This document shows, one piece after another, positions 47,559 through 56,470 of a DNA stretch of 64,000 nucleotides. This stretch comes from Zobellia barbeyronii (GTDB lineage: Bacteria > Bacteroidota > Bacteroidia > Flavobacteriales > Flavobacteriaceae). Below the pieces are notes generated by a model, which searched no databases, was not told where the DNA came from, and was given only the letters and a program-made list of their open reading frames with translations. The position numbers were made by a program, and so were the translations under genes. The stretch lies in assembly GCF_018603515.1 (NCBI RefSeq), contig NZ_JACATN010000004.1, forward strand, positions 620,001 through 684,000, given 5' to 3'. Numbering within the stretch: the stretch's first letter is position 1; each line of letters starts with the position of its first letter.

Positions 47559-49040
47559 ATGAAAACAATTTTAAAGTATAATTTTTCCTTTTTGTTATTA
47601 CTAATTACACTTGTAAGCTGCTCTACTGAGGAAAAAAAATCCCAAACAAAAGCAGACACAAGGGTAAATAATGCCCCAAACATCATTCTATTTGTTTCCG
47701 ATGACCACGGTACAGATGCTATTGGCGCCTATGGGAATAAAGTCATAAAAACACCAAATCTAGATCAACTTGCTGCGGAAGGTGTCCGTTTTGAAAATGC
47801 CTATTGTACCAGTGCCAGTTGTGCTGCAAGTAGGTCCGTTATACTTACAGGTCTTTATGGTCACGCTACCGGTTCTTATGGTCACGTTCATGACTACCAT
47901 CACTTTAGCAGTTACGACAACATAAAATCCTTACCCGTTCTTCTTGAAAATTCAGGTTACGAAACGGCTAGGATAGGTAAATATCACGTTGCGCCAGAAT
48001 CAGTTTATCATTTTCAAAAAGTTCTAGAAGCGGACCCTAGAAATACGGTAGAAATGGCGGAGCAGTGTAAAGATGTCCTTAATTCTGACAAACCTTTCTT
48101 TCTCTATTTCTGCACGGATGACCCACACCGTGGCGCTCCATTTGAGTCAGACCCATGGAACCTACCAAATAGCTTTGGCAATAAAAAAGAAGGTTACAAC
48201 GGCGTTGAAACGGTTACGTACGACCCAAAAGATGTTGTGGTCCCAAGTTTTCTACCGGATAGCCAAGAAAGTCGTGAAGAAATTGCACAATACTACCAGA
48301 GTATTTCAAGAATAGACCAAGGTTTTGGTAAGCTCATGAAAATGCTGAAAGATACGGGCAAAGACAAAAACACCATCGTCATTTATATTTCGGATAACGG
48401 AATGGCTTTTCCGGGTGCAAAGACCACAGTTTACGAGCCAGGTATTAAATTACCTTGTATCATTAAAGATCCGTTGGCTAACATAAAAGGAGGTTCTGTT
48501 AACAATGCTCTAATATCATGGACAGACCTTACCCCTACTATTTTGGACATGGCGGACATCTCCTATGATTCCAATGATTTTCATGGCAAATCTTTCAAAA
48601 AAATAATGGGAGAGGAAAATCCTAAAGGATGGGATGAAGTATATGCTTCTCATACCTTTCATGAGATTACCATGTATTACCCTATGCGGGTAGTGAGGGA
48701 TAAAAATTACAAGCTTATCCGCAATATTGCTTGGCGGCAAGAATATCCATTTGCCTCAGACCTTTGGGCTGCATCTACTTGGCAAGAGGTATACCGAAGC
48801 GAAAAAGAATACTTTGGAAAACGCAAAGTTAAAGATTACCTCTTCAGGCCTGAATTTGAACTATTCGATCTATCTAAAGACCCAGATGAAAGTAACAACT
48901 TGGCCAATGATGCAAATTATACAGACGTTCTAGAGGCTTTAAAAACAAAAATGAAAGCCTTTCAAAAAGAAACCAAAGACCCATGGCTCATTACATGGGA
49001 CCATGATAATTCCTTACAAGGTACTGGTGTTAATCTTTAA
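47559..49040 (+). CDS. S1 sulfatase lipoprotein, CAASR type
   Basis: 493 residues. Lipobox TLVSC (Cys21), DD at 48-49, CAASR with Cys88 (fits C-x-[PA]-x-R with Ala), GKYHVAP in place of GKWH, TDDPHRG, SDNGMAFPGAK and EPGIKLP. It belongs to the N-sulfoglucosamine-sulfohydrolase-like group with the enzyme at 21,353. Nine bases separate its stop from the GH110 ATG, so sulfate removal and alpha-galactose removal are probably co-expressed on one transcript. Confidence 0.93.
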   Translation: MKTILKYNFSFLLLLITLVSCSTEEKKSQTKADTRVNNAPNIILFVSDDHGTDAIGAYGNKVIKTPNLDQLAAEGVRFENAYCTSASCAASRSVILTGLYGHATGSYGHVHDYHHFSSYDNIKSLPVLLENSGYETARIGKYHVAPESVYHFQKVLEADPRNTVEMAEQCKDVLNSDKPFFLYFCTDDPHRGAPFESDPWNLPNSFGNKKEGYNGVETVTYDPKDVVVPSFLPDSQESREEIAQYYQSISRIDQGFGKLMKMLKDTGKDKNTIVIYISDNGMAFPGAKTTVYEPGIKLPCIIKDPLANIKGGSVNNALISWTDLTPTILDMADISYDSNDFHGKSFKKIMGEENPKGWDEVYASHTFHEITMYYPMRVVRDKNYKLIRNIAWRQEYPFASDLWAASTWQEVYRSEKEYFGKRKVKDYLFRPEFELFDLSKDPDESNNLANDANYTDVLEALKTKMKAFQKETKDPWLITWDHDNSLQGTGVNL

Positions 49041-49049
49041 ATATTGAAA

Positions 49050-50876
49050 ATGAAGAATTTCAACTCTATAAAAACATTTTACTTGTTTGCTATCTTGGCT
49101 TTCGGGGCATTTACTCTTACGGCACAGCAAACAATTCATATAAAACCTGAAGCAGAGGACATGACTCCTTTGGTTCGTAAGGCTATTGAGAATGCCACTG
49201 ATAAAAATCTGAAATTGGTTTTTGAGAAAGGTATTTATAAATTTTTACCTGATTATGCCACTCAGCGCTACTCCTACATTACCAATCATGGCAACGGACT
49301 CAAGAACATCATTTTTCTGTTAGAAGATTTTGATTCTGTAACGATAGAGGGTAATGGCGCCGAATTTCTTTTTCATGGTCAGGTTGCCCCTTTCCAAATT
49401 AGAAATTGCAAAAAACTTACCGTCAAGAATTTAAAAATGGACTGGGATATTCCCTTTTTATTCCAGGGCAAAGTGCTTGCTGTAGATGAAACCGAAGGTT
49501 GGCGAGACATCGAGCCTTTTACTGAAGGGTTTTCTTGGGAGCTGAAGAACGAACGTATACTCTTTCCAAATATAGATGGTTTTGTATTTCCTGAATTAGG
49601 GAGTACGTTAGCCTTTAATGCAGAACACAAACGGGTTTCCCATGGCGCATGGGACATGAGCAGTAGACCACGCTGGGTAGAAAAACGCCCCAATGGTGTG
49701 CTTCGTTTTCATGAACATTTAAAGCAATACCCAACGGTAGGTTCAATTTTAAACTCAAAAGGAGACCATGACCACAATCGCTATGCTCCCGCATTTCAAA
49801 TTACTTCTTCAAAAGATATTTACTTAGAGGATATAACTATTCATCACGCCTTGGGAATGGGTTTTCTATTCGAACGAACGGAAAATATTACCATCAATAG
49901 TTGCGGTATTTATGTTCATGAAGATTCAAATCGGGTGGTTTCGACCATTGCTGACGCCACTCATTTTGCCAATTGCAAAGGTGACATCCTTATAGAGGAT
50001 TCCACTTTTAAAAATATGTTAGATGATGGCACCAATGTACATGGCACCTATGTTGTTATAGATAAAATTTTGGATAACCGTACGGTACGGGTATCCCTTC
50101 AGCATTTTGAACAAATGGGGTTTAAATTTGCCGCTTCAGGCGATGAGATATGGTTCATTCAAAATCCTAGTCCCAAAAGAGCTTCGGAAAATGTGGTTGC
50201 TAGTGTTTCTGTTGTTAACGACAAATACTCGGATATCACTTTCAAAAATGAACTTCCTGCTGATTTAGCCAAGGGAGATATTCTGGAAAACAAAACATGG
50301 AACCCCACTTTTACTATGCGAGGGTGTACAATAAAAGACCATAGAGCAAGGAATATTGTTCTAAAAACACCTTTAAAAACTGTCATAGAGAACAATAATT
50401 TTTCCTCTATGATGTCCTCTATATTCTTTAGGGGCGAAACCTATTTTTGGTATGAATCCGGCGCGGTAGAAGATGTCCTGATTCAGAATAATAATTTTGA
50501 ATATTGCGCTTACAGCGGAATGGAGCATGCTATTTTAAATATCACACCACGCCTAGGAAAGACTTTTAACCAGACCGAAATATACGACCGCAACATAAGG
50601 TTCATCAATAATAACATTAAAACTTTTGACAACCGGATTGTTTGGGCGGACCGCGTAGACGGACTCACCATTTCTGGAAATACAATTCAGCAGACGAATA
50701 CTGCTCCTTCACTTCATCCCAACGGGCACCAATTCGATTTTAAGAATTGTGACCATGTAGAGATTTACAACAATACCTACACAGGAGATACGGAGAAGGT
50801 TCTTTTATCAGATGAGACATCCGCTAAAAACTTGAAGTTCAAGCGAAATAAAGGATTTGCAAAACTTAAGAAATAA
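49050..50876 (+). CDS. GH110 exo-alpha-1,3-galactosidase 1
   Basis: 608 residues from the ATG at 49050 (an in-frame TTG at 49044 is less likely). Signal peptide to about residue 26 (FGAFTLTAQ). The protein is a right-handed beta-helix with the GH110 pattern: IEGNGAEFLFHG, IADATHF with Asp302, DDGTNVHGTY with Asp325 and Asp326, and the C-terminal beta-helix turns. The Asp spacing of 23 matches the second GH110 here. The family removes terminal alpha-1,3-linked D-galactose (blood-group B antigen; lambda-carrageenan oligosaccharides in a marine member). It is likely periplasmic. Confidence 0.9.
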   Translation: MKNFNSIKTFYLFAILAFGAFTLTAQQTIHIKPEAEDMTPLVRKAIENATDKNLKLVFEKGIYKFLPDYATQRYSYITNHGNGLKNIIFLLEDFDSVTIEGNGAEFLFHGQVAPFQIRNCKKLTVKNLKMDWDIPFLFQGKVLAVDETEGWRDIEPFTEGFSWELKNERILFPNIDGFVFPELGSTLAFNAEHKRVSHGAWDMSSRPRWVEKRPNGVLRFHEHLKQYPTVGSILNSKGDHDHNRYAPAFQITSSKDIYLEDITIHHALGMGFLFERTENITINSCGIYVHEDSNRVVSTIADATHFANCKGDILIEDSTFKNMLDDGTNVHGTYVVIDKILDNRTVRVSLQHFEQMGFKFAASGDEIWFIQNPSPKRASENVVASVSVVNDKYSDITFKNELPADLAKGDILENKTWNPTFTMRGCTIKDHRARNIVLKTPLKTVIENNNFSSMMSSIFFRGETYFWYESGAVEDVLIQNNNFEYCAYSGMEHAILNITPRLGKTFNQTEIYDRNIRFINNNIKTFDNRIVWADRVDGLTISGNTIQQTNTAPSLHPNGHQFDFKNCDHVEIYNNTYTGDTEKVLLSDETSAKNLKFKRNKGFAKLKK

Positions 50877-51037
50877 CAGCCTGTCTTCAATTCAATTGTT
50901 AGTTTTTGGTTCATTTAGACTGATAAACCGGAGTTTGAATGAGCGCAGACATAATATTTACCCTTAACGACAAATAAAATCTAATGAACCCATAATTTGG
51001 CTTGTATTAAACGACCTCGTTAAACTTTAGACACCTT

Positions 51038-52921
51038 ATGCAGAAAATTATAGCCTGTTGGTCCATTCTTATATTAGTCATTATTTCAACAAATGTTATC
51101 GCTCAAAACAAAGATGGTGAGAGCGTACTTTTCACTACTTCTATTTCTGAGGATGCAACGCCAGCAGTTTTAGCACGAATAATGAATGCCGATAAAGAAC
51201 CTATTTCAGTAATAAAATTTGAGAAAGGCACTTATCATTTTTATCCAGATAAGGCATACGAACGCTTCACCCGTATTTCTAATCACGATGATGTTATGGC
51301 TAAAACAGCCTTGCCTCTTCTAGGTTTTAAAAACCTGACTATTGACGGCCAAGGTTCCACCTTTATCTACCATGGTAGAATGATTCCTTTTCTCATTGAA
51401 GGCTCAGAGAATATTACCGTACAGAATGTAACCATAGACTGGGCAATGCCCTTTCATAGCGAAGGAACCATTGTGAGCAACGATGAAAAAAATAACACGT
51501 TTGACATTCACTTCTCTGATGAGTATCCCTACGAAATCAGGAATGAACAGTTAATTTTTATAAAAGAGTATTACGAGCACGATTTAGGACAGTCAATCCT
51601 CTTTGACCCAGCTCGAGAAGCAATTGCTTTTAATACGGAAGCTTATACATCCATTGCCACCGTTCGCAACTTAAAAGTGCAGCATAACGTAAACAAAATA
51701 AAGTACAAGTATAAAATTGACCCACGTTCTAAGGTGGAAAAAATTAGGGGCAAAGAAGATAATTTAAGGGTTGAAGAAATAGAGCCTGGAACGGTTCGTA
51801 TTTATAACCATAAGAAAAAACTACCCCCAGTAGGCATGATTTTGGTGTGCAAAGGAGACCAAAGTCTAAACCGATTGGCCCCAGCATTTCGTATCACTGG
51901 CACAGATGGTTTCAATGCAAATAATGTAACCGTGCACCACGCTGGCGGTATGGGTTTGATTGCTGAAAATTCTGCTGACCTTATTTTAGATGGTTTTCAT
52001 GTAAAACCTTCTCATGGCAGAATGGTGTCAACTTCTGCTGATGCCACTCATTTTGTAGGATGCAGGGGTAAAGTTGTTCTTAAAAATTGCACATTTAACA
52101 ATCAGTTGGACGATGCCACTAACGTTCACGGCACATACCAAGAGGTAATTGATATTTTAGGTGATAACAGCATTGGGGTACGTATGGGGCATGCCCAACA
52201 ACAAGGTTTTGCCATAGGAAAGACAAACGACACTATTGGGTTGGTAGATCTTGAGAAATCTTTTTTTGGCTACGACCATCTTACTTTAAAGAACATTACC
52301 CCTATAAATGGCAGGTATCAGATTATTACGTTCAATGAAAACCTACCTTCAACTTTAAAAGTTGGAGACCTTGTTGAAAATTTGGAAGGTTATCCTGATC
52401 TACTGGTTCAAAACTGTAATATAAGTCGGAATAGGGCTCGTGGCTTATTGATATCCAATCCTAAAAAAACCTTGATTGAAAATAATTTCTTCAGTACAGA
52501 AATGGAAGCTATCTTAGTACCTGTAGAGAGTAGCCATTGGTTTGAGTCAGGTAATGCAGCCAATCTTATTATTAGAAATAACACGTTTCAAGACAGTCAA
52601 CATAGCGGATTTAATAGAGGGGTAATTCGTTTTATTACCGATGATGATAACAACAACATCGCCTTTAAAAATATTCAGATAATTGATAACGAATTCAATC
52701 AGTTTGACAATATGATATTGGAAATCTCAAATGTTGATGGGTTGTTGTTTGAAGGGAATAAAATTACCAATTCAGGAACTTTTCCAATGCTATATCCTGA
52801 TAACCCAGCTATTAGGGTAAAGGCCTCAAAAAACATAGTTTTCAAGAAAAATGAATACAAGGGAAAGGCAAAAAACATTCTAGAGACCGATGATTCCATG
52901 CCTAAACTAAAATTCCGATAA
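51038..52921 (+). CDS. GH110 exo-alpha-1,3-galactosidase 2
   Basis: 627 residues. Signal peptide to about residue 22 (LVIISTNVIAQ). GH110 motifs are IDGQGSTFIYHG, SADATHFVGCRGK with Asp335, and DDATNVHGTY with Asp358 and Asp359. It keeps the same putative catalytic Asp triad as the upstream copy but is clearly diverged elsewhere, with an extra basic segment near residues 215-250 (KIKYKYKIDPRSKVEK). Two different GH110 enzymes in tandem suggest substrates that differ in sulfation around the alpha-1,3-galactose. It is followed after 32 bases by a sulfatase. Confidence 0.9.
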   Translation: MQKIIACWSILILVIISTNVIAQNKDGESVLFTTSISEDATPAVLARIMNADKEPISVIKFEKGTYHFYPDKAYERFTRISNHDDVMAKTALPLLGFKNLTIDGQGSTFIYHGRMIPFLIEGSENITVQNVTIDWAMPFHSEGTIVSNDEKNNTFDIHFSDEYPYEIRNEQLIFIKEYYEHDLGQSILFDPAREAIAFNTEAYTSIATVRNLKVQHNVNKIKYKYKIDPRSKVEKIRGKEDNLRVEEIEPGTVRIYNHKKKLPPVGMILVCKGDQSLNRLAPAFRITGTDGFNANNVTVHHAGGMGLIAENSADLILDGFHVKPSHGRMVSTSADATHFVGCRGKVVLKNCTFNNQLDDATNVHGTYQEVIDILGDNSIGVRMGHAQQQGFAIGKTNDTIGLVDLEKSFFGYDHLTLKNITPINGRYQIITFNENLPSTLKVGDLVENLEGYPDLLVQNCNISRNRARGLLISNPKKTLIENNFFSTEMEAILVPVESSHWFESGNAANLIIRNNTFQDSQHSGFNRGVIRFITDDDNNNIAFKNIQIIDNEFNQFDNMILEISNVDGLLFEGNKITNSGTFPMLYPDNPAIRVKASKNIVFKKNEYKGKAKNILETDDSMPKLKFR

Positions 52922-52953
52922 CACCAACGTTCCAGTAAACAGAAATAAATACC

Positions 52954-55071
52954 ATGTCGCATTTAAAAACTTCATTACATTTTTTAACCATCATTTTATT
53001 TAGTACCGTCTTTTGTTCCTTCGCTCAACAAGAACCAAAACCAACTAAAACTGATGAGGCAACAAAGAAACCTAACATCATTTATATTCTTACGGATGAT
53101 TTAGGCTATGGAGACATTGGCGCTTTTTTTCAAAACCAAAGAAAAGAAACAGATGACCGTAGTGAGCCTTATGCATTAACTCCACAGTTAGACAAAATGG
53201 CTTCGGAAGGTGCTATGCTTACCAATCATTACACGGCGGCACCGGTTTGCGCGCCATCACGCTCATCTGTCCTATTAGGAGTTAGCCAGGGGCACGCTAA
53301 TGTTCGCGATGGCCAGTTTGATAAAGCTTTGGCAGACAACAACACACTTGGTAACGTAATGCAACGCGCAGGTTACAAAACGGCCGCAATTGGTAAATGG
53401 GGTTTACAAGGCGCTAGTAAATGGTCAGAAAATGGTGATTCATGGCCGGCACACCCAAACAATAGAGGCTTTGAATATTACTATGGCTATATGCGCCACA
53501 GTGATGGTCATGAACATTATCCTGTTGAAGGTGTATATCGCGGAAAAAAAGAAGTTTACGAAAACAAAAATGAGGTAAGTAAAGGGCTGGACAAGTGTTA
53601 TACAGGGGATTTATGGACAGCCGTTGCTAAAAAATGGATTGTAGAACAGGTAAAAGATAAAAAAGAAAGCGAACCTTTCTTTATGTACTTGGCCTTTGAT
53701 ACGCCCCATGCTGTTTTAGAACTCGCAACACAAGCCTACCCCGAAGGTGGAGGTTTGAATGGCGGATTGCAATGGGTTGGAAAACCAGGAAATATGATTA
53801 ACACAGCCTCTGGCGAAGTTGATTCGTTCATTCACCCAGATTACGCCAATGTTACTTACGACCATGATAAAGACCCAAGTACTCCAGAGGTTGCTTGGCC
53901 TGATGTTTACAAACGTTACGCGAGTAGTACAAGACGAATTGACAATGAAGTGGGCGATTTACTTCAGTTGTTGAAAGACCTTAATATAGACGAAAATACA
54001 TTGGTTATTTTCAATTCTGATAACGGTCCTTCTATGGAGTCCTATTTAGAGGAAAAATACGCCGCTGATTTCTTTAATAGTTTCGGACCTTTTGACGGTA
54101 TCAAAAGAGATGTGCTCGAAGGTGGTGAACGTACACCATTAATTGCGCGCTGGCCTAACAAGATCCCAGCTAACCTAGTTATAGAATCACCAAGTATTTC
54201 TTATGACTGGCTTCCGACTTTTACCGAAGCTGCAGGGTACACAGCTCCAGCAAATAGCGATGGAGTTTCTCTTCTACCAAGTTTAACAGGCAAGGGCAAG
54301 CAACAGGAAAGCCTTATTTATGTAGAGTACAATCAAGGAGGAAAGACTCCTGAATACGAAGAGTTTTCACCAAACAACCGCGGTAGACTTCGAAAGCAGA
54401 TGCAAATGATGCGCGAAGGTGATATTGTTGGGTTACGTTACAATATACAAGGCGCAGATGACGATTTTGAATTCTACAATGTTGTGGAAGACAATCATCA
54501 AACTTTAAACTTGGCAACTTTACCAAATATGGAGGCACTTCAAGTACAAATGAAAGAACGTGTACTTCAGGTACGTATGCCAGACAAAAATGCTGCAAGG
54601 CCTTATGACAATGCCTCTGTTTCTGCAGTTTCCCCACATAATCTATCTAGTGGCTTAAAATGGACCGCTTTTGAAAATAGCGCTCCATGGTTACCAAAAG
54701 TCGATAACTTGACTCCTATAGCTAACGGAAAATTGAAAACACCAACATTGAAAGAAATTGAAACAAAAGGTGATGTTTTTCTTTTTGAAGGTTTTATTAA
54801 AGTTCCTACGGAGGGTAGTTATACCTTTTCCTTAAGCTCTTCTAGCAATGCCTTTGTTCGTATTCACGAAGCAAGTGTTATTGATGCTGATTATGGTTAC
54901 GAAGCTGGCTCTGTAAAAGAAGGCACCATGAAGCTAAAAGCAGGTTATCACCCTATTCGGATTTATTCTAAAAAGAAAACAGGAGTACAAAACACTCTAG
55001 ACTTACAGTGGAGTGGCCCATCCATTGAGAAAGGTAACATTCCTGAATCTGCATTTTACTCTAAAAATTAA
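52954..55071 (+). CDS. Exported S1 sulfatase with C-terminal PA14-like domain
   Basis: 705 residues, about 200 longer than its neighbours. Signal peptide to about residue 24, DD at 48-49, CAPSR with Cys99, GKWGLQG, FDTPHAV, NSDNGPS and LEGGERTP. From about residue 590 a beta-rich module follows (DVFLFEGFIKVPTEGSYTFSLSS, VRIHEA, LKAGYHPIRIYSKK, LDLQWSGPS), which resembles a PA14 domain, a fold often used for carbohydrate binding. It lies between GH110 copy 2 and two further sulfatases with short gaps, consistent with one operon from 47,559 to 57,943. Confidence 0.93.
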   Translation: MSHLKTSLHFLTIILFSTVFCSFAQQEPKPTKTDEATKKPNIIYILTDDLGYGDIGAFFQNQRKETDDRSEPYALTPQLDKMASEGAMLTNHYTAAPVCAPSRSSVLLGVSQGHANVRDGQFDKALADNNTLGNVMQRAGYKTAAIGKWGLQGASKWSENGDSWPAHPNNRGFEYYYGYMRHSDGHEHYPVEGVYRGKKEVYENKNEVSKGLDKCYTGDLWTAVAKKWIVEQVKDKKESEPFFMYLAFDTPHAVLELATQAYPEGGGLNGGLQWVGKPGNMINTASGEVDSFIHPDYANVTYDHDKDPSTPEVAWPDVYKRYASSTRRIDNEVGDLLQLLKDLNIDENTLVIFNSDNGPSMESYLEEKYAADFFNSFGPFDGIKRDVLEGGERTPLIARWPNKIPANLVIESPSISYDWLPTFTEAAGYTAPANSDGVSLLPSLTGKGKQQESLIYVEYNQGGKTPEYEEFSPNNRGRLRKQMQMMREGDIVGLRYNIQGADDDFEFYNVVEDNHQTLNLATLPNMEALQVQMKERVLQVRMPDKNAARPYDNASVSAVSPHNLSSGLKWTAFENSAPWLPKVDNLTPIANGKLKTPTLKEIETKGDVFLFEGFIKVPTEGSYTFSLSSSSNAFVRIHEASVIDADYGYEAGSVKEGTMKLKAGYHPIRIYSKKKTGVQNTLDLQWSGPSIEKGNIPESAFYSKN

Positions 55072-55086
55072 AAGGACCGTAGCAAC

Positions 55087-56427
55087 ATGAAAAACACCTT
55101 TCTTTTAGCAGCCCTATTTATCGGCATATTTAAAGGCATAGCTCAAGAACAACCCAACATTGTATTACTTTTTGTTGATGATTACGGTTGGGCAGATGTA
55201 GGTTTCAGAAATTCTAAATTCCACACACCCAATATTGACCAACTTAAAAAAGACGGCTTCAATTTTAACCGTGCCTATATTGCTACACCTACCTGTAGTC
55301 CAAGTAGAGCATCGCTTTTAACAGGTAAAGAACCGGTGCGTTTTCAAATGCCCCGTCATATTATCGACAGCAAGGAAAAAGCAGCAAAAAATAACGTAGC
55401 CGGAGGTGAGTTTAATTTATGGCCCACGGATCCGGTACAAATGCCCTCCAGAAACTGGTTGCCATTAGAGGAAGTTACCTATGCTGAGCGACTCAAAGAA
55501 TTTGGCTATTACAATATGTTCATTGGTAAATGGCACTTAGGCAGCGAAAAATACCATCCGGTACATCAAGGTTTTGATGCCCAATATGGTACCGGAGACC
55601 ACGGTCATCCTGGAAATTACTATGCGCCGTTCTTTAAAACAGGTAATCCGTTACCGGATTCACCAGAAGGAACTTACTTAACTGATGTTCTAACCGATGG
55701 AGCTGAGAAGTTCATTGGGGATTATGACAAAGAACAGCCCTTTATGTTATCGCTTTGGTATTACAATGTACATGGTCCACACATTGGCCGTACTGATTGG
55801 GTTGAGCGCTATAAAAAGGAAGGTTTAACAGGCAAAGACGCAGAATATGCAGCCATGGTCAGCGCTATGGATGAATCCGTAGGAAAGGTTAGAAAGGCAC
55901 TAGATAAAAAAGGCATAGCGGAGAACACGGTAGTTATTCTTCTATCCGACCAAGGAGGCTATTTCAGCAACGCTCCCCTATCCGGAGGAAAAACAGGCGG
56001 TAACACCTTAGGTGAAGGTGGCGCAAGAGTTCCGTTTATCATTAGTTATCCTGGGGTTACTATGCCTGGGATTTCATGTGATATTCCTGTACAATCTATA
56101 GATCTTTTTCCAACTTTAGTAGAGATTGCTTCTGGTAAAAAACCAAAAACAAAAGACATTCAAGGCAAGAGCTTAATGCCTTTGCTTCATGGAAAGAAAT
56201 TCAAGGAACGTAACCTATTTTTCTTCCGAAGCTATGAAGACCAATATACTGCCATTATGAACGGTGATTGGAAGATGGTTAAATACCACAGCGGCAGACA
56301 TGACCTATTTAATATAAAAAACGATAAGAGCGAATCTAAAAACCTCATCGACATAGAAGTTGACCAAGCAAAGAAAATGAAGAAACAGCTTGCGAAATGG
56401 GAAAAAGAAGCTGTTCCAGAGTTTTAG
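55087..56427 (+). CDS. Exported S1 sulfatase, short arylsulfatase A-like
   Basis: 446 residues, the shortest complete sulfatase in the cluster. Signal peptide to about residue 20 (IGIFKGIAQ), DD at 31-32, CSPSR with Cys70, GKWHLGSEKYHP, YNVHGPH, LSDQGGYFSN (Gln where Asn/His is usual) and GEGGARVP. It follows the PA14-fused sulfatase by 15 bases. Confidence 0.94.
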   Translation: MKNTFLLAALFIGIFKGIAQEQPNIVLLFVDDYGWADVGFRNSKFHTPNIDQLKKDGFNFNRAYIATPTCSPSRASLLTGKEPVRFQMPRHIIDSKEKAAKNNVAGGEFNLWPTDPVQMPSRNWLPLEEVTYAERLKEFGYYNMFIGKWHLGSEKYHPVHQGFDAQYGTGDHGHPGNYYAPFFKTGNPLPDSPEGTYLTDVLTDGAEKFIGDYDKEQPFMLSLWYYNVHGPHIGRTDWVERYKKEGLTGKDAEYAAMVSAMDESVGKVRKALDKKGIAENTVVILLSDQGGYFSNAPLSGGKTGGNTLGEGGARVPFIISYPGVTMPGISCDIPVQSIDLFPTLVEIASGKKPKTKDIQGKSLMPLLHGKKFKERNLFFFRSYEDQYTAIMNGDWKMVKYHSGRHDLFNIKNDKSESKNLIDIEVDQAKKMKKQLAKWEKEAVPEF

Positions 56428-56470
56428 ACTAGATATACAACGAGACACATAGAAAATCAAAAACAAACGA

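Noticed and set aside
49044-49049. TTG start for GH110 copy 1
   Set aside because: An ATG two codons later gives a normal signal peptide.
49050-52921. GH110 genes as pectate-lyase-like or polygalacturonase proteins
   Set aside because: They share the beta-helix look, but the DDxxNVHGT and SADxxHF motifs are specific to GH110.
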